This document shows, piece by piece, positions 29,402 through 39,042 of a DNA stretch of 64,000 nucleotides. This stretch comes from Escherichia marmotae. GTDB taxonomy: Bacteria > Pseudomonadota > Gammaproteobacteria > Enterobacterales > Enterobacteriaceae. Location of the stretch: assembly GCF_002900365.1 (NCBI RefSeq), contig NZ_CP025981.1, forward strand, positions 12,161 to 76,160, written 5' to 3'. The notes under the pieces are model-generated. The model worked only from the letters and a program-made list of their open reading frames with translations, ran no database searches and was not told where the DNA came from. The first letter of the stretch is position 1; each line of letters starts with the position of its first letter. The translations under genes and the position numbers were made by a program.

Positions 29402-29484
29402 ACTGAATACTGTGATGACGCTGTAGAATTTTTAACGTGACACAGAATTCGAGCCTGTTTAAGATTCTGTGTAAATGCCTTTTC

Positions 29485-30693
29485 TCAGAAGTGACCGTCC
29501 AGGCGGTCACCGAACTCGATAATAAAGCGGCTCATTGCCATTCGCCAGTCCTTCAACGGCATCGTCCATTTCTGGGACGCAGACTGGATTGCCAGCCACA
29601 CCACTTTTTTCACCGAGTCGTCTGTCGGGAACACTTTACGCTTTTTGAGCGCATGGCGGATCACGCTGTTTAGCGACTCGATGGCATTCGTCGTATAGAT
29701 CACTTTGCGGATGTCCGTTGGATAAGCGAAGAACGTGGCAAGATTCGGCCAGTTAGCCTGCCAGCTTCGGCTTATCTGAGGATAGCGACAGTCCCAGGCC
29801 GCAGCGAACGCTTCCAGTGCCTGCTGGCCTGCCTCTTCCGTGGGAGCCTGATAAATCGCTTTCAGGTCGCGAGTGACGGCTTTGTAGTCCTTCCATGACA
29901 CGAAGCGCAGGCTGTTGCGCACCATATGCACGATGCATAACTGGATGCGGGCCTTCGGATATACTGTGTTGATGGCATCCGGGAAGCCTTTCAGGCCATC
30001 CACACAGGCGATGAGGATATCGTTCAGACCGCGGTTTTTCAGTTCAGTCAGCACATTGAGCCAGAACTTCGCCCCTTCATTTTCGGCCAGCCACATACCC
30101 AGCAGTTCTTTCTGACCTTCGATATTGATGCCCAGTGCCAGGAACACCGATTTGTTGATGACGCGACTGTCCTGCCGAACTTTCAGGACGATACAGTCAA
30201 GATAAACAATGGGGTAAACAGCATCCAGTGGTCGGTTTTGCCATTCTACAACCTGCTCCATCACGGCATCGGTAACCTTTGATATCAGTGCCGGTGAAAC
30301 ATCTGCGTCATACAGTTCTTTGAACGCAGCAGCTATCTCACGGGTGGTCATCCCTTTGGCATACAACGAGAGGATCTGGTTATCCATCCCGGTAATACGG
30401 GTCTGATTTTTCTTTACCAGTTGTGGTTCGAAGGTACCGTCACGATCGCGCGGAGTACGCAGTTCCAGTGGACCGTCGCCTGTGATAACGGTCTTTGTGG
30501 AAAAACCGTTGCGGGAGTTAGCTCCTGGTCTGGACTGATTTTTCTCATACCCAGGATGGTGTGTCATCTCTGCATTGAGAGCGGCTTCAACGCTGAGCTT
30601 TTTCAGCAGCCGATCAAACTGACTGAGGTCTTCAGGGGTTTTGAGGTTTTTGGCCAGTTCGTTAGCCAGAGCCTGTAACTGTTTTTCGTCCAT
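29485..30693 (-). CDS. tnpA: IS1414-type (IS256-family) transposase
   Basis: 402 residues, full length. Family features: DRDGTFEPQLV near 85, the first catalytic region VYLDCIVLKVR, ACVDGLKGFPDAI for the second Asp, the VRNSLRFV block and the C-terminal VIYTTNAIESLNSVIRHAL with the Glu. Intact. The toxin gene astA lies inside it in another frame on the same strand. Confidence 0.88.
   Translation of the reverse strand: MDEKQLQALANELAKNLKTPEDLSQFDRLLKKLSVEAALNAEMTHHPGYEKNQSRPGANSRNGFSTKTVITGDGPLELRTPRDRDGTFEPQLVKKNQTRITGMDNQILSLYAKGMTTREIAAAFKELYDADVSPALISKVTDAVMEQVVEWQNRPLDAVYPIVYLDCIVLKVRQDSRVINKSVFLALGINIEGQKELLGMWLAENEGAKFWLNVLTELKNRGLNDILIACVDGLKGFPDAINTVYPKARIQLCIVHMVRNSLRFVSWKDYKAVTRDLKAIYQAPTEEAGQQALEAFAAAWDCRYPQISRSWQANWPNLATFFAYPTDIRKVIYTTNAIESLNSVIRHALKKRKVFPTDDSVKKVVWLAIQSASQKWTMPLKDWRMAMSRFIIEFGDRLDGHF
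29862..29978 (-). CDS. astA: EAST1 heat-stable enterotoxin 1, nested in the transposase gene
   Basis: A 38-codon frame on the same strand as the transposase, in a different phase. It reads MPSTQYIRRPASSYASCIWC and ends SCHGRTTKPSLAT, with four Cys (17, 20, 24, 27), matching the EAST1 peptide of enteroaggregative E. coli as I know it. EAST1 is reported to act on guanylate cyclase and raise cGMP. Start ATG and stop TGA are intact. Too short to show in usual ORF calls. Whether it is transcribed here cannot be told. Confidence 0.92.
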   Translation of the reverse strand: MPSTQYIRRPASSYASCIWCATACASCHGRTTKPSLAT

Positions 30694-30765
30694 AAATTAA
30701 CCTTCATTTGATGCTGGATTGAACATATCAAAATCAGGCAATTACACAAATCTATGTACAGGCTC

Positions 30766-30980
30766 GGATCTCCGATAAAGCCTTACGCTACAAGGAGCTA
30801 ACCAGAATCAGTACCTGATCATATTCCCGATATTACCGTCGTCAGTACTTCAACGCCTGCCACAATACCCACGATAAAACTTAGCCGGTTGGCTTATCTG
30901 AGCTAAAAACCGTTTTGTCAATGCGAGTTGACTATGACGTTACATCAGATCTATAGGTTATGCGATGTGATTATGGATGG
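30766..30980. other. Downstream region of ipaH9.8
   Basis: No gene. The original end of ipaH9.8 (SHP then TAA) is at 30971-30992 on the reverse strand, before the IS4 insertion separated it. Confidence 0.5.
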
Positions 30981-30992
30981 CTCAGGCTTGAG
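30981..30992. repeat. 12-bp target duplication of IS4 copy 2 (left)
   Basis: ctcaggcttgag, repeated exactly at 32419-32430 on the other side of IS4. IS4 makes 11-14-base duplications, so this is a simple, un-rearranged insertion. Confidence 0.95.
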
Positions 30993-32418
30993 TAATGCCA
31001 GTCAGTTAAGCAACTGACTGGCTCTTTTTCGGGGCTGTGGGGTATTTCCAGGGCCTCTCCTTTACCACTCTCGGGAAGGCTCTTTCCCTTCTTGTCGGTA
31101 ATTTCACAAGTTGTCCCATACTTGCAAGATCGCGCATCAGCTCCGGTATACGTCCCGGTGAAGCGCCCTGCAATGTCATCAGCATTCTCATCACCATTCC
31201 GCATGATTCTGAGAAACTCAGTTGATTCGGCCAGTAACCTTTCAGATGTTCTGCCATTTTAATCATCTGATATCTCACCAGATTATAAGCCAGTAAGACA
31301 CCCCACAGCTCTTGCTCCACAAGCTCCGGCTTTTTACTTCTCAGCGTCAGCCTGCTCAGTTGCATCGTCTGTTTTATCTCCCTGTATCCCAGTTCGATTT
31401 CCCAGCGATGACTGTACAGATCCGCCATTTCTCCTCCGGGGAAGCGCATGGCGTCCGTCATCGACGTCAGCAGATGGCAGACTTTTCCTTTGCGCGTCAC
31501 GGTCAGCAGGCGGGCTGTCACCTCATTTCCCAGCCCCGGCCACTTTTTTCGTGCCTGCGGGCTGGTTTTCAGCTTCACCAGATGATCGCCTTTACCCAGT
31601 TTTCTGATCTCTTCATATTGCGCTCCCTTTCTGAGAGGGATCATCCAGTGGCGGTGTTCTCCCGCCTGGCTCCAGGCATTTAACAGTCCCAGTGAGTAAT
31701 AACCTTTATCCATTAACGTCAGGGTGTTATCGCCGGTTTGTTCTATAAGTTGCTCAGCAAGCTCATTTTCGCTGTTCTTCATCGTGCCGAAGGCTGCAGC
31801 CGTCAGCAGATGGCTGGTCAGTTCCATCTGGCAGACCATTTTGACCTGCGGGTAGAGCGCCGGGTTCCCGGCATGTGTCTGGCGGGGGAAGGCTGCATCG
31901 TTCTCTGGTGTATCCGGTGTGCGCCAGAACACACCATCGATGGCCAGCAGGGTCAGGCCGCACCAGTGCGGATGCGGCGTGGTGTTATGCCAGAGCTGCG
32001 CTGTTTTCGTGAACACGCGGCGGACAGCCTCACTTCCCAGACGCTGGCGGGCCTGAATAACGGCACTGGGGGCAACGAAGGGGCGATTGCCCGGCAGCAT
32101 GATGTCCAGGCGATTCACAATCTGGTGAAGAGGTTCTTTACGCTCAAGCACCATGCCAACAATACACCAGACCATCATTTCGAGGGGAAGACGGCGCTTG
32201 CGTAGCGTTACAGTACCTGATTCGGCAAGGCAACGAGAGATGAGTTCGGGGTCGAGGTAATCCCCCAGAGAAGTCAGTGGGTTACGCAGAGAATCGTAAC
32301 GGGATACCAAATCAAGGGCCTGTCCAATGAGCATAAAAAAATCCGGAAACGAGTGAGCGTTTCCGGATTCTTACACAGCCACTGGATCGGTCAACTGATC
32401 CTTAACTGATCGGCATTA
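30993..32418 (-). mobile_element. IS4, copy 2 (1426 bp), inserted in the end of ipaH9.8
   Basis: Complete IS4 with exact 12-base target duplication at 30981-30992 and 32419-32430. It sits 7 bases before the original stop of ipaH9.8. Confidence 0.95.
31006..32334 (-). CDS. insG: IS4 transposase InsG (copy 2), full length
   Basis: 442 residues, the normal IS4 length, ending YPTAPKKSQSVA. Same DDE features as copy 1 without the premature stop. Starts with GAGCAT reverse, ATG at 32334. Confidence 0.92.
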   Translation of the reverse strand: MLIGQALDLVSRYDSLRNPLTSLGDYLDPELISRCLAESGTVTLRKRRLPLEMMVWCIVGMVLERKEPLHQIVNRLDIMLPGNRPFVAPSAVIQARQRLGSEAVRRVFTKTAQLWHNTTPHPHWCGLTLLAIDGVFWRTPDTPENDAAFPRQTHAGNPALYPQVKMVCQMELTSHLLTAAAFGTMKNSENELAEQLIEQTGDNTLTLMDKGYYSLGLLNAWSQAGEHRHWMIPLRKGAQYEEIRKLGKGDHLVKLKTSPQARKKWPGLGNEVTARLLTVTRKGKVCHLLTSMTDAMRFPGGEMADLYSHRWEIELGYREIKQTMQLSRLTLRSKKPELVEQELWGVLLAYNLVRYQMIKMAEHLKGYWPNQLSFSESCGMVMRMLMTLQGASPGRIPELMRDLASMGQLVKLPTRRERAFPRVVKERPWKYPTAPKKSQSVA

Positions 32419-34049
32419 CTCAGGCTTGAGCCGTTTTCATGCAGCCGCTGGCCTAACACCTCTTCGGCCATCTGACTGTAAATCTGCGTTTCAATTTCCC
32501 GCATGACCTGGGCTCCCGCTTCCCTTTCCGCATCCGCATCGTCGGTCAGACCTGATGCGTTCAACCGCTCTGCCACCCGCTGAGGATACTCATTCTCCAA
32601 CATCTCATACTTCTGCTCTTCTGCCTGTGCCCAGCGACCAGCTTCCGTGCGTTTCAGTACAGCATGCCATGGTCCCCAGAGGGCGAACCAGTCGGTAAAC
32701 TCCGTCTCTTCACGGCTTCTGACCATGGCTTCGGCAGTGCGGAGGTCATTTTCTGTCACCCCCGACACACCATAGAAACGCATTTCCTTCACGGCAGTGG
32801 AAAGCTGCAGTTTCTCTGCGAGCATGGTCTGGAAGGCCAGGTAGACTTCTATCTCATCCACAAAACGGAGCGTTCTGACTTTATCCCGGGCAATGTCTTC
32901 CAGAATTTCGAGGCGGAACATTTCCCTGCCCAGGGAGAGCAGCGCTCTGGTGTCATTATCGAAAAGGCCTTCTGAGGCCTGATGGACCAGGAGGGTTTTC
33001 CGGAGATTGTTCCATGTGAGCGCGACACGGTCCTCACAGCTCTCAGTGGCATCAGCAGCAACAGCGAAAGACTGCTGTCGAAGCTCCTCAGAGGTACTGA
33101 GTTTTTCCAGGAATGCAGAGACCTGCTGACGGAATTCCGGTGTATTATGGGCGGAGACCGTGTCAGCCAGACGGTCAAGGAAGGCGGAGAAGGTATTGGC
33201 GTGCTCTTCACGTTCAAAAGCAAGCCATATCTGCGATATTTCAGATTGTTTGTTTTGCGGGAACCATGCGGTCACAGCCTCAGGGAGGGGACGAACAGAC
33301 GTATGCTGTTGTCCGTCACTCATGGAGAAGTAAATCCGTGGGCCGTGGTAGTCCGGCGAAGAAGTTAATCTTTGCAGGGCTTGCAGAGCATGGGATGATA
33401 ATGGGTTATTACTAATATGTACTGAACATTCATTCCTCAGATTAAGAATGCTTTCCGGGATATGACTTATCTGATTTCTGTCAAAAAAATACTCTCTGAC
33501 AACGGGACTATTTCCCTCAGAAAATGCTGGTAGTTCAGTGAGGAAATTACGGGTCGCTCTGAGATTTTTAAGAGCCTGTGGGAGCGATGGTAAGGAGATT
33601 ATTTCGTTATAGCTGATATTCATAGTCAATAACGAATCGGGTAAAGCTGGCAGATTTTCCAGCTCATTGTATTGTACCTGAAGTGATTCCAGCGCAGGAG
33701 GTAGCACGGGCAATTCTGATAATTTATTGCTGGCGGAATATAATTTTTTTAGCGTAACAGGTAGTTCAGGCAGGTTAGTTAATTGATTATATGATACATT
33801 GAGCAGCGTTATCTGTGCTGGTAAGTTGTCAGGTAGCGAGGACAGATTTAAACGGTCCAGTCGAAGTTCATCGGAATTATTGATAAGACATTCTTTAAGT
33901 CGGGAGACAGCTTCATCACGCTCTTCACCGGGGAGCGCTTGTTTTTTCCATTTATCCCATGCTGAAAAATAATCAGCATAAGTGTCGGAAATGGTGCTGT
34001 TGTAAAAGGAGTTTTGATGCAATGAGAAATTGTTATTTATTGGAAGCAT
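32391..34049 (-). CDS. ipaH9.8: IpaH9.8 E3 ubiquitin ligase effector, last residues replaced by IS4
   Basis: Start taken at the ATG 34047-34049 (MLPINNNFSL), which has AAGGA eight bases upstream and equals the known IpaH9.8 start; an ATG at 34058 is too close to the ribosome site. The 552-residue product has N-terminal helices, LRRs (about 65-215) and the NEL domain with Cys338 and Asp340 in TESCEDRVALTW. IpaH9.8 is a type III effector ligase acting in host cytosol and nucleus; NEMO and guanylate-binding proteins are reported targets. IS4 changes the natural end HENGSSLSHP to HENGSSLSNADQLRIS: two residues lost and eight added. The fold should be unaffected. Several NEL residues differ from S. 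flexneri. Confidence 0.93.
   Translation of the reverse strand: MLPINNNFSLHQNSFYNSTISDTYADYFSAWDKWKKQALPGEERDEAVSRLKECLINNSDELRLDRLNLSSLPDNLPAQITLLNVSYNQLTNLPELPVTLKKLYSASNKLSELPVLPPALESLQVQYNELENLPALPDSLLTMNISYNEIISLPSLPQALKNLRATRNFLTELPAFSEGNSPVVREYFFDRNQISHIPESILNLRNECSVHISNNPLSSHALQALQRLTSSPDYHGPRIYFSMSDGQQHTSVRPLPEAVTAWFPQNKQSEISQIWLAFEREEHANTFSAFLDRLADTVSAHNTPEFRQQVSAFLEKLSTSEELRQQSFAVAADATESCEDRVALTWNNLRKTLLVHQASEGLFDNDTRALLSLGREMFRLEILEDIARDKVRTLRFVDEIEVYLAFQTMLAEKLQLSTAVKEMRFYGVSGVTENDLRTAEAMVRSREETEFTDWFALWGPWHAVLKRTEAGRWAQAEEQKYEMLENEYPQRVAERLNASGLTDDADAEREAGAQVMREIETQIYSQMAEEVLGQRLHENGSSLSNADQLRIS
32419..32430. repeat. 12-bp target duplication of IS4 copy 2 (right)
   Basis: ctcaggcttgag, identical to 30981-30992; lies inside the 3' end of ipaH9.8. 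Confidence 0.95.
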
Positions 34050-34167
34050 GATGGTCATCCTTTAAACTGGTAGATAAATGGTTTTGTTAAAGGTAATATG
34101 CAAGCGCTTTTATGAAAATAACTCCGTGAAATGGATTTTTTTATTATAAAGGTTGGAACAGGTTTGT

Positions 34168-34184
34168 ATTTTAAAAAATGATAC
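34168..34184 (-). promoter_or_regulatory. Probable MxiE box of ipaH9.8
   Basis: Reverse strand GTATCATTTTTTAAAAT, three mismatches from the consensus, 118 bases upstream of the ATG, almost the same spacing as at the ospE-like gene. Confidence 0.65.
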
Positions 34185-34189
34185 TGTTT

Positions 34190-34780
34190 CGTTTAGTTAA
34201 ACATTGTGCTCCGTATTTAAGCGTTCTGTCGGAATGCATTCTCAATGGTGGCAACGTCACAACCCCTAGTCAGGAGAAGAGAGAGGCAACACCAAGGATA
34301 TTCTTCGTTAACTTTACTGTCTTCTCCCTGCATGGTGAATTTTCTGAATGTGGATGATCGAGTTTCATATATCGTACGGCAGGAGTTTTTGCCCGGAGTT
34401 TCTGCAAGAGAAATACATCGGGAGTTTTGTGTCGCTCATGTATCAGTGAAAAGATGATCTTGTTCAGTAAGTCTGGAGGGGATAGTACCGCCAGCATCAT
34501 CGGCTTTGGCCCAGTAAAAAGAGACGCGGGGTGCCATATGTCATGTATGGGTTCAGATCGCGCATAATTCACCAGTACTGCTATAAATTGTAAAGAAAAC
34601 CGTGGCACGTCGTATGCAAGAACGTGCCACGGCTGGCTGATAAGCTTGTAAAAATCTTGAACAGGGAGTCGAGCATTTCTATGAAGCTAGGCTGTGAGGG
34701 AGGAGGATAACCATCCAGGAATGCTATTTAAAAGATTACTAAATTCACGCATTATAAGTACTCGCTAATATTGAACGATA
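34190..34780. other. Gene-free stretch between ipaH9.8 promoter and IS66 copy 3
   Basis: Short ORFs on both strands (34245-34457, 34270-34608) have no recognisable content; the region looks like decayed sequence. Confidence 0.4.
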
Positions 34781-34833
34781 GTAACCGGCTCATTTAAACC
34801 GTCTGGTCTGTTTCCTCCGGCTCTACAAAAATA

Positions 34834-35511
34834 ATGTCCATCATTTTTAATGGACACTATCGTATGAAACACCGGACCTGGATCACTGAAGCTTTACGTC
34901 TTCACTTTGAAGAACATTTACCCCGGGTTGTGGCCGGGCGTCGCCTGGGTGTACCAAAATCAACAGTTTGTAGTATGTTCGTGCGCTTTCGGAGAGCTGG
35001 CCTTTCGTGGCCTTTGCCCGCAGGCATGTCGGAGCAGGAACTTGATGCCTGCCTTTACGGACAATTTTCCACGGTACCAGTCGTACGTCCTGAAAGCACC
35101 GTTATATCCGAAGCCCCCGTGGTAAAAAAACGTCCCCGGCGGCCCAACTTCCCTTATGAGTTTAAAATCGCCTTAGTGGAGCAGTCACTGCAGCCCGGAG
35201 CCTGTGTGGCGCAGATCGCCCGGGAAAACGGAATCAACGATAACCTGCTCTTCAACTGGCGCCATCAATACCGGAAAGGTGGCCTGCTGCCTTCCGGAAA
35301 AAATATGCCGGCACTGCTTCCCGTGACGTTAACGCCGGAGCCGGATAATAAAATCCCGGCCCCCGCACAGGAACCAGAGCAGATAAATACACCGTCCGAC
35401 AGTCTGTGTTGTGAGCTGGTTCTGCCGGCCGGAACTCTCAGGCTTAAAGGTAAACTGACGCCGGCGTTATTACAGACACTTATCCGCGAAATAAAAGGGA
35501 GCAGCCACTGA
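34834..35511 (+). CDS. tnpA: IS66 TnpA (copy 3)
   Basis: 225 residues, same as copy 2. Intact, overlaps tnpB start. Confidence 0.85.
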   Translation: MSIIFNGHYRMKHRTWITEALRLHFEEHLPRVVAGRRLGVPKSTVCSMFVRFRRAGLSWPLPAGMSEQELDACLYGQFSTVPVVRPESTVISEAPVVKKRPRRPNFPYEFKIALVEQSLQPGACVAQIARENGINDNLLFNWRHQYRKGGLLPSGKNMPALLPVTLTPEPDNKIPAPAQEPEQINTPSDSLCCELVLPAGTLRLKGKLTPALLQTLIREIKGSSH

Positions 35512-35858
35512 TGATATCTCTCCCTGCCGGTTCGCGTATCTGGCTGGTTGCAGGTATCACCGACATGCGGAATGGCTTTAACGGCCTGGCATCAAAAGTT
35601 CAGAACGTCCTGAAGGATGACCCGTTCTCCGGACACCTGTTCATCTTCCGCGGACGCCGGGGTGACCAGATAAAAGTGTTGTGGGCTGACAGTGACGGAC
35701 TGTGCCTCTTCACCAAACGCCTGGAGCGGGGCCGCTTCGTCTGGCCAGTCACCCGTGACGGTAAGGTGCACCTTACTCCGGCTCAGTTATCCATGCTTCC
35801 TGAAGGTATCAACTGGAAGCACCCGAAACGAACGGAACGCGCTGGAATCCGCATATAA
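35511..35858 (+). CDS. tnpB: IS66 TnpB (copy 3)
   Basis: 115 residues, same as the other copies. Intact. Confidence 0.88.
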   Translation: MISLPAGSRIWLVAGITDMRNGFNGLASKVQNVLKDDPFSGHLFIFRGRRGDQIKVLWADSDGLCLFTKRLERGRFVWPVTRDGKVHLTPAQLSMLPEGINWKHPKRTERAGIRI

Positions 35859-35877
35859 CCCGTTGTAAAGTGAGGAT

Positions 35878-37449
35878 ATGGACACCTCACTTGCTCATGA
35901 GAACGCCCGCCTGCGGGCACTGTTGCAGACGCAACAGGACACCATCCGCCAGATGGCTGAATACAACCGCCTGCTCTCACAGCGGGTGGCGGCTTATGCT
36001 TCCGAAATCAACCGGCTGAAGGCGCTGGTTGCGAAACTGCAACGTATGCAGTTCGGTAAAAGCTCAGAAAAACTTCGTGCAAAAACCGAACGGCAGATAC
36101 AGGAAGCTCAGGAGCGAATCAGCGCACTTCAGGAAGAAATGGCGGAAACGCTGGGTGAGCAATATGACCCGGTACTGCCATCCGCCCTGCGCCAGTCTTC
36201 AGCCCGTAAACCGTTACCGGCCTCACTTCCCCGTGAAACCCGGGTTATCCGGCCGGAAGAGGAATGCTGTCCTGCCTGTGGTGGTGAACTCAGTTCTCTG
36301 GGATGTGATGTGTCAGAGCAACTGGAGCTTATCAGCAGCGCCTTTAAGGTTATCGAAACACAACGTCCGAAACTGGCCTGTTGCCGGTGCGACCATATCG
36401 TGCAGGCACCAGTACCGTCAAAACCCATTGCACGCAGTTATGCCGGAGCGGGGCTTCTGGCCCATGTTGTCACCGGGAAATATGCAGACCATCTGCCGTT
36501 ATACCGCCAGTCAGAAATATACCGTCGTCAGGGAGTGGAGCTGAGCCGTGCCACACTGGGGCGCTGGACCGGTGCCGTTGCTGAACTGCTGGAGCCGCTG
36601 TATGACGTCCTGCGCCAGTATGTGCTGATGCCCGGTAAAGTCCATGCCGATGATATCCCCGTCCCGGTCCAGGAGCCGGGCAGCGGTAAAACCCGGACAG
36701 CCCGGCTGTGGGTCTACGTCCGTGATGACCGCAACGCCGGTTCACAGATGCCCCCGGCGGTCTGGTTCGCGTACAGTCCGGACCGGAAAGGTATCCATCC
36801 ACAGAATCACCTGGCCGGTTACAGCGGTGTGCTTCAGGCCGATGCTTACGGTGGTTACCGGGTGTTATACGAATCCGGCAGAATAACGGAAGCCGCGTGT
36901 ATGGCTCATGCCCGGAGAAAAATCCACGATGTGCATGCAAGAGCGCCCACCGACATCACCACGGAAGCCCTGCAGCGTATCGGTGAACTGTATGCTATCG
37001 AGGCAGAGGTCCGGGGCTGTTCAGCAGAACAGCGTCTGGCGGCAAGAAAAGCCAGAGCCGCGCCACTGATGCAGTCACTGTATGACTGGATACAGCAACA
37101 GATGAAAACACTGTCGCGTCACTCAGATACGGCAAAAGCGTTCGCATACCTGCTGAAACAGTGGGATGCACTGAACGTGTACTGCAGTAATGGCTGGGTG
37201 GAAATCGACAACAACATCGCAGAGAACGCCTTACGGGGAGTGGCCGTAGGCCGGAAAAACTGGATGTTCGCGGGTTCCGACAGCGGTGGTGAACATGCGG
37301 CGGTGTTGTACTCGCTGATCGGCACATGCCGTCTGAACAATGTGGAGCCAGAAAAGTGGCTGCGTTACGTCATTGAACATATCCAGGACTGGCCGGCAAA
37401 CCGGGTACGCGATCTGTTGCCCTGGAAAGTTGATCTGAGCTCTCAGTAA
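35878..37449 (+). CDS. tnpC: IS66 TnpC DDE transposase (copy 3)
   Basis: 523 residues, same as copy 2. Intact. Confidence 0.9.
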   Translation: MDTSLAHENARLRALLQTQQDTIRQMAEYNRLLSQRVAAYASEINRLKALVAKLQRMQFGKSSEKLRAKTERQIQEAQERISALQEEMAETLGEQYDPVLPSALRQSSARKPLPASLPRETRVIRPEEECCPACGGELSSLGCDVSEQLELISSAFKVIETQRPKLACCRCDHIVQAPVPSKPIARSYAGAGLLAHVVTGKYADHLPLYRQSEIYRRQGVELSRATLGRWTGAVAELLEPLYDVLRQYVLMPGKVHADDIPVPVQEPGSGKTRTARLWVYVRDDRNAGSQMPPAVWFAYSPDRKGIHPQNHLAGYSGVLQADAYGGYRVLYESGRITEAACMAHARRKIHDVHARAPTDITTEALQRIGELYAIEAEVRGCSAEQRLAARKARAAPLMQSLYDWIQQQMKTLSRHSDTAKAFAYLLKQWDALNVYCSNGWVEIDNNIAENALRGVAVGRKNWMFAGSDSGGEHAAVLYSLIGTCRLNNVEPEKWLRYVIEHIQDWPANRVRDLLPWKVDLSSQ

Positions 37450-37479
37450 ATATCAATACGGTTCTGACGAGCCGCTTAC

Positions 37480-38014
37480 GGACTTCAGCGCCAGCGGCCC
37501 GAACCAGAAGTGGGCGGGTGACATCACGTACTTGCGTACCGATGAGGGCTGGTTGTATCTCGCAGTAGTCATCGACCTGTGGTCACGCGCCGTTATTGGC
37601 TGGTCGATGTCACCGCGAATGACAGCACAACTGGCCTGTGATGCACTGCAAATGGCGTTGTGGCGGAGAAGACGCCCGGAAAGCGTCATTGTTCATACGG
37701 ACCGTGGTGGTCAATACTGTTCAGGGGATTATCAGGCGCTGCTGAAGCGACACAACCTGCGTGGCAGTATGAGTGCGAAAGGCAACTGTTATGACAATGC
37801 CTGTGTGGAAAGCTTCTTTCATTCGCTGAAGGTGGAATGTATCCACGGGGAACGCTTTAGCAGCCGGGAAATAATGCGGGCAACGGTGTTTAATTATATC
37901 GAGTGTGATTACAATCGCTGGCGTCGTCACAGTGCCTGTGGCGGTCTCAGCCCGGAACAATTTGAAAACCATAATCTCGCTTAGGGCCGTGTCCACATTA
38001 CGTGGGTAGGATCA
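37480..38014 (+). mobile_element. IS3 3' half, cut by IS66
   Basis: Starts at DFSASGPNQKWAGDITYLRT of insF and runs to the IS3 right end (ggtaggatca, ending 38014). Nearly or fully identical to the complete copies at 41 and 52 kb. The other side of this cut is at 17722-17788. Confidence 0.92.
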
Positions 38015-38959
38015 GCCAGACCTTACTTACAATAAAGGGGCCGTGCAATTTGGATAACTCATTGCCCTTATCCCAACAATAGAACTCCGTCGAATTTAGA
38101 AGGAGTTTTAACGTAGCCCCCTAGGAGTCTGTATAACAAGTGAGGTCCGGGGGGCATTTATTTTATTCAGCTAATCAGTGTAGGGGGATACTCACCGAAC
38201 GAGTATATACATTTCCGTTCCTTTGGGGCTTCATCACCCTGAATGGCTGAGAAATCCACAGAAAAATAGAAAATATCAAATGGTATTTTTTACTCATGAA
38301 TTGAGCTAAAAAACATCAAAATTTAGATATGTGGAAATCATTTACAACCGTTCTCACTACCAGTTTATGAGCTCATATAAACAGCTTCCTCGTAAAACAC
38401 GTCCTCTAATTCAATGAAACCACAAACAAAAGATTTGTGGGGATTCCCAGCCTTAATAGGGGAGCGTGAAGCCAGCACCGTCTATTCCCTTCTGTCCAAC
38501 GAAGCCATCCGCAACTGACACGATGAGAAAGCCCTGTGCGAAGTCAAGTGGTAATGGTAAGGGGGACGTATTCAGTCCTCATTACCTGATCTCACGCCTA
38601 TTTCATTAGGAGAAACGCAACTAACTTGCTGAATTAATTACAATAAAAACTTTTTGATTTTTCCTCATGACCACTGCTACTGTTCATTGTCCCAGTTGTC
38701 AATCTGCTCAGGTTTATCTTCATGGACAGGAACCTGAAGAGCGTGATCAGTATAATGAGAATCTTCTTGTCTAATGGCTACATACGGCAGCCAGTTTAAG
38801 ATCATGTTGATTTACAAATATTTGTATAGGGCTGATTCGGAATAAATACCCGGTCCAAAAAGCTGCAGCCCTGTCACATCGCAGCCGGGAAGGCTATGAC
38901 TGGGGCTGCCTTTTCCTGATTACTCCGCTAATACGGGTTAGCTGCTATTAGTCATCATA
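38015..38959. other. Gene-poor stretch with an IS1-type fragment
   Basis: No supported gene. At 38667-38760 a forward frame gives TTATVHCPSCQSAQVYLHGQ, an InsA-like IS1-family start that soon ends. The rest is not recognised. Confidence 0.5.
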
Positions 38960-39042
38960 TCAACGCGCCCTGTTTTCAGCTAACCGCTCCCCTGACACCT
39001 CTTCTGTCAGCTGACGGTAAATCTCCGTTTCTATCTCCTCCA
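38960..39042 (-). pseudogene. Frameshifted 3' tail of the long ipaH
   Basis: In the alternative frame the reverse strand reads MEEIETEIYRQLTEEVSGER then LAENRAR and a stop at 38960-38962, which is the normal IpaH C-terminal helix. The main frame ends at 39031 because bases are missing near 39040-39045 (after AEREAG). Confidence 0.8.

Larger units (their letters stand above)
29451..30765 (-). mobile_element. IS1414-type element (IS256 family)
   Basis: Ends gagcctgtttaag.. and, inverted, ..tatgtacaggctc bound 1315 bp with one transposase gene. The 8-base flanks (cagaattc, ggatctcc) do not match. It carries the EAST1 gene astA, as IS1414 is known to do. Confidence 0.8.
34781..37479 (+). mobile_element. 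IS66-family element, copy 3 (complete, 2699 bp)
   Basis: Right flank ggacttca starts IS3 insF at the point where the IS3 fragment next to copy 2 ends. The left flank (gaacgata) is unrelated. Orientation opposite to copy 2. Confidence 0.92.

Noticed and set aside
34245..34608. Small genes on both strands upstream of IS66 copy 3
   Set aside because: No ribosome site, no recognisable motif, and overlapping each other on opposite strands.
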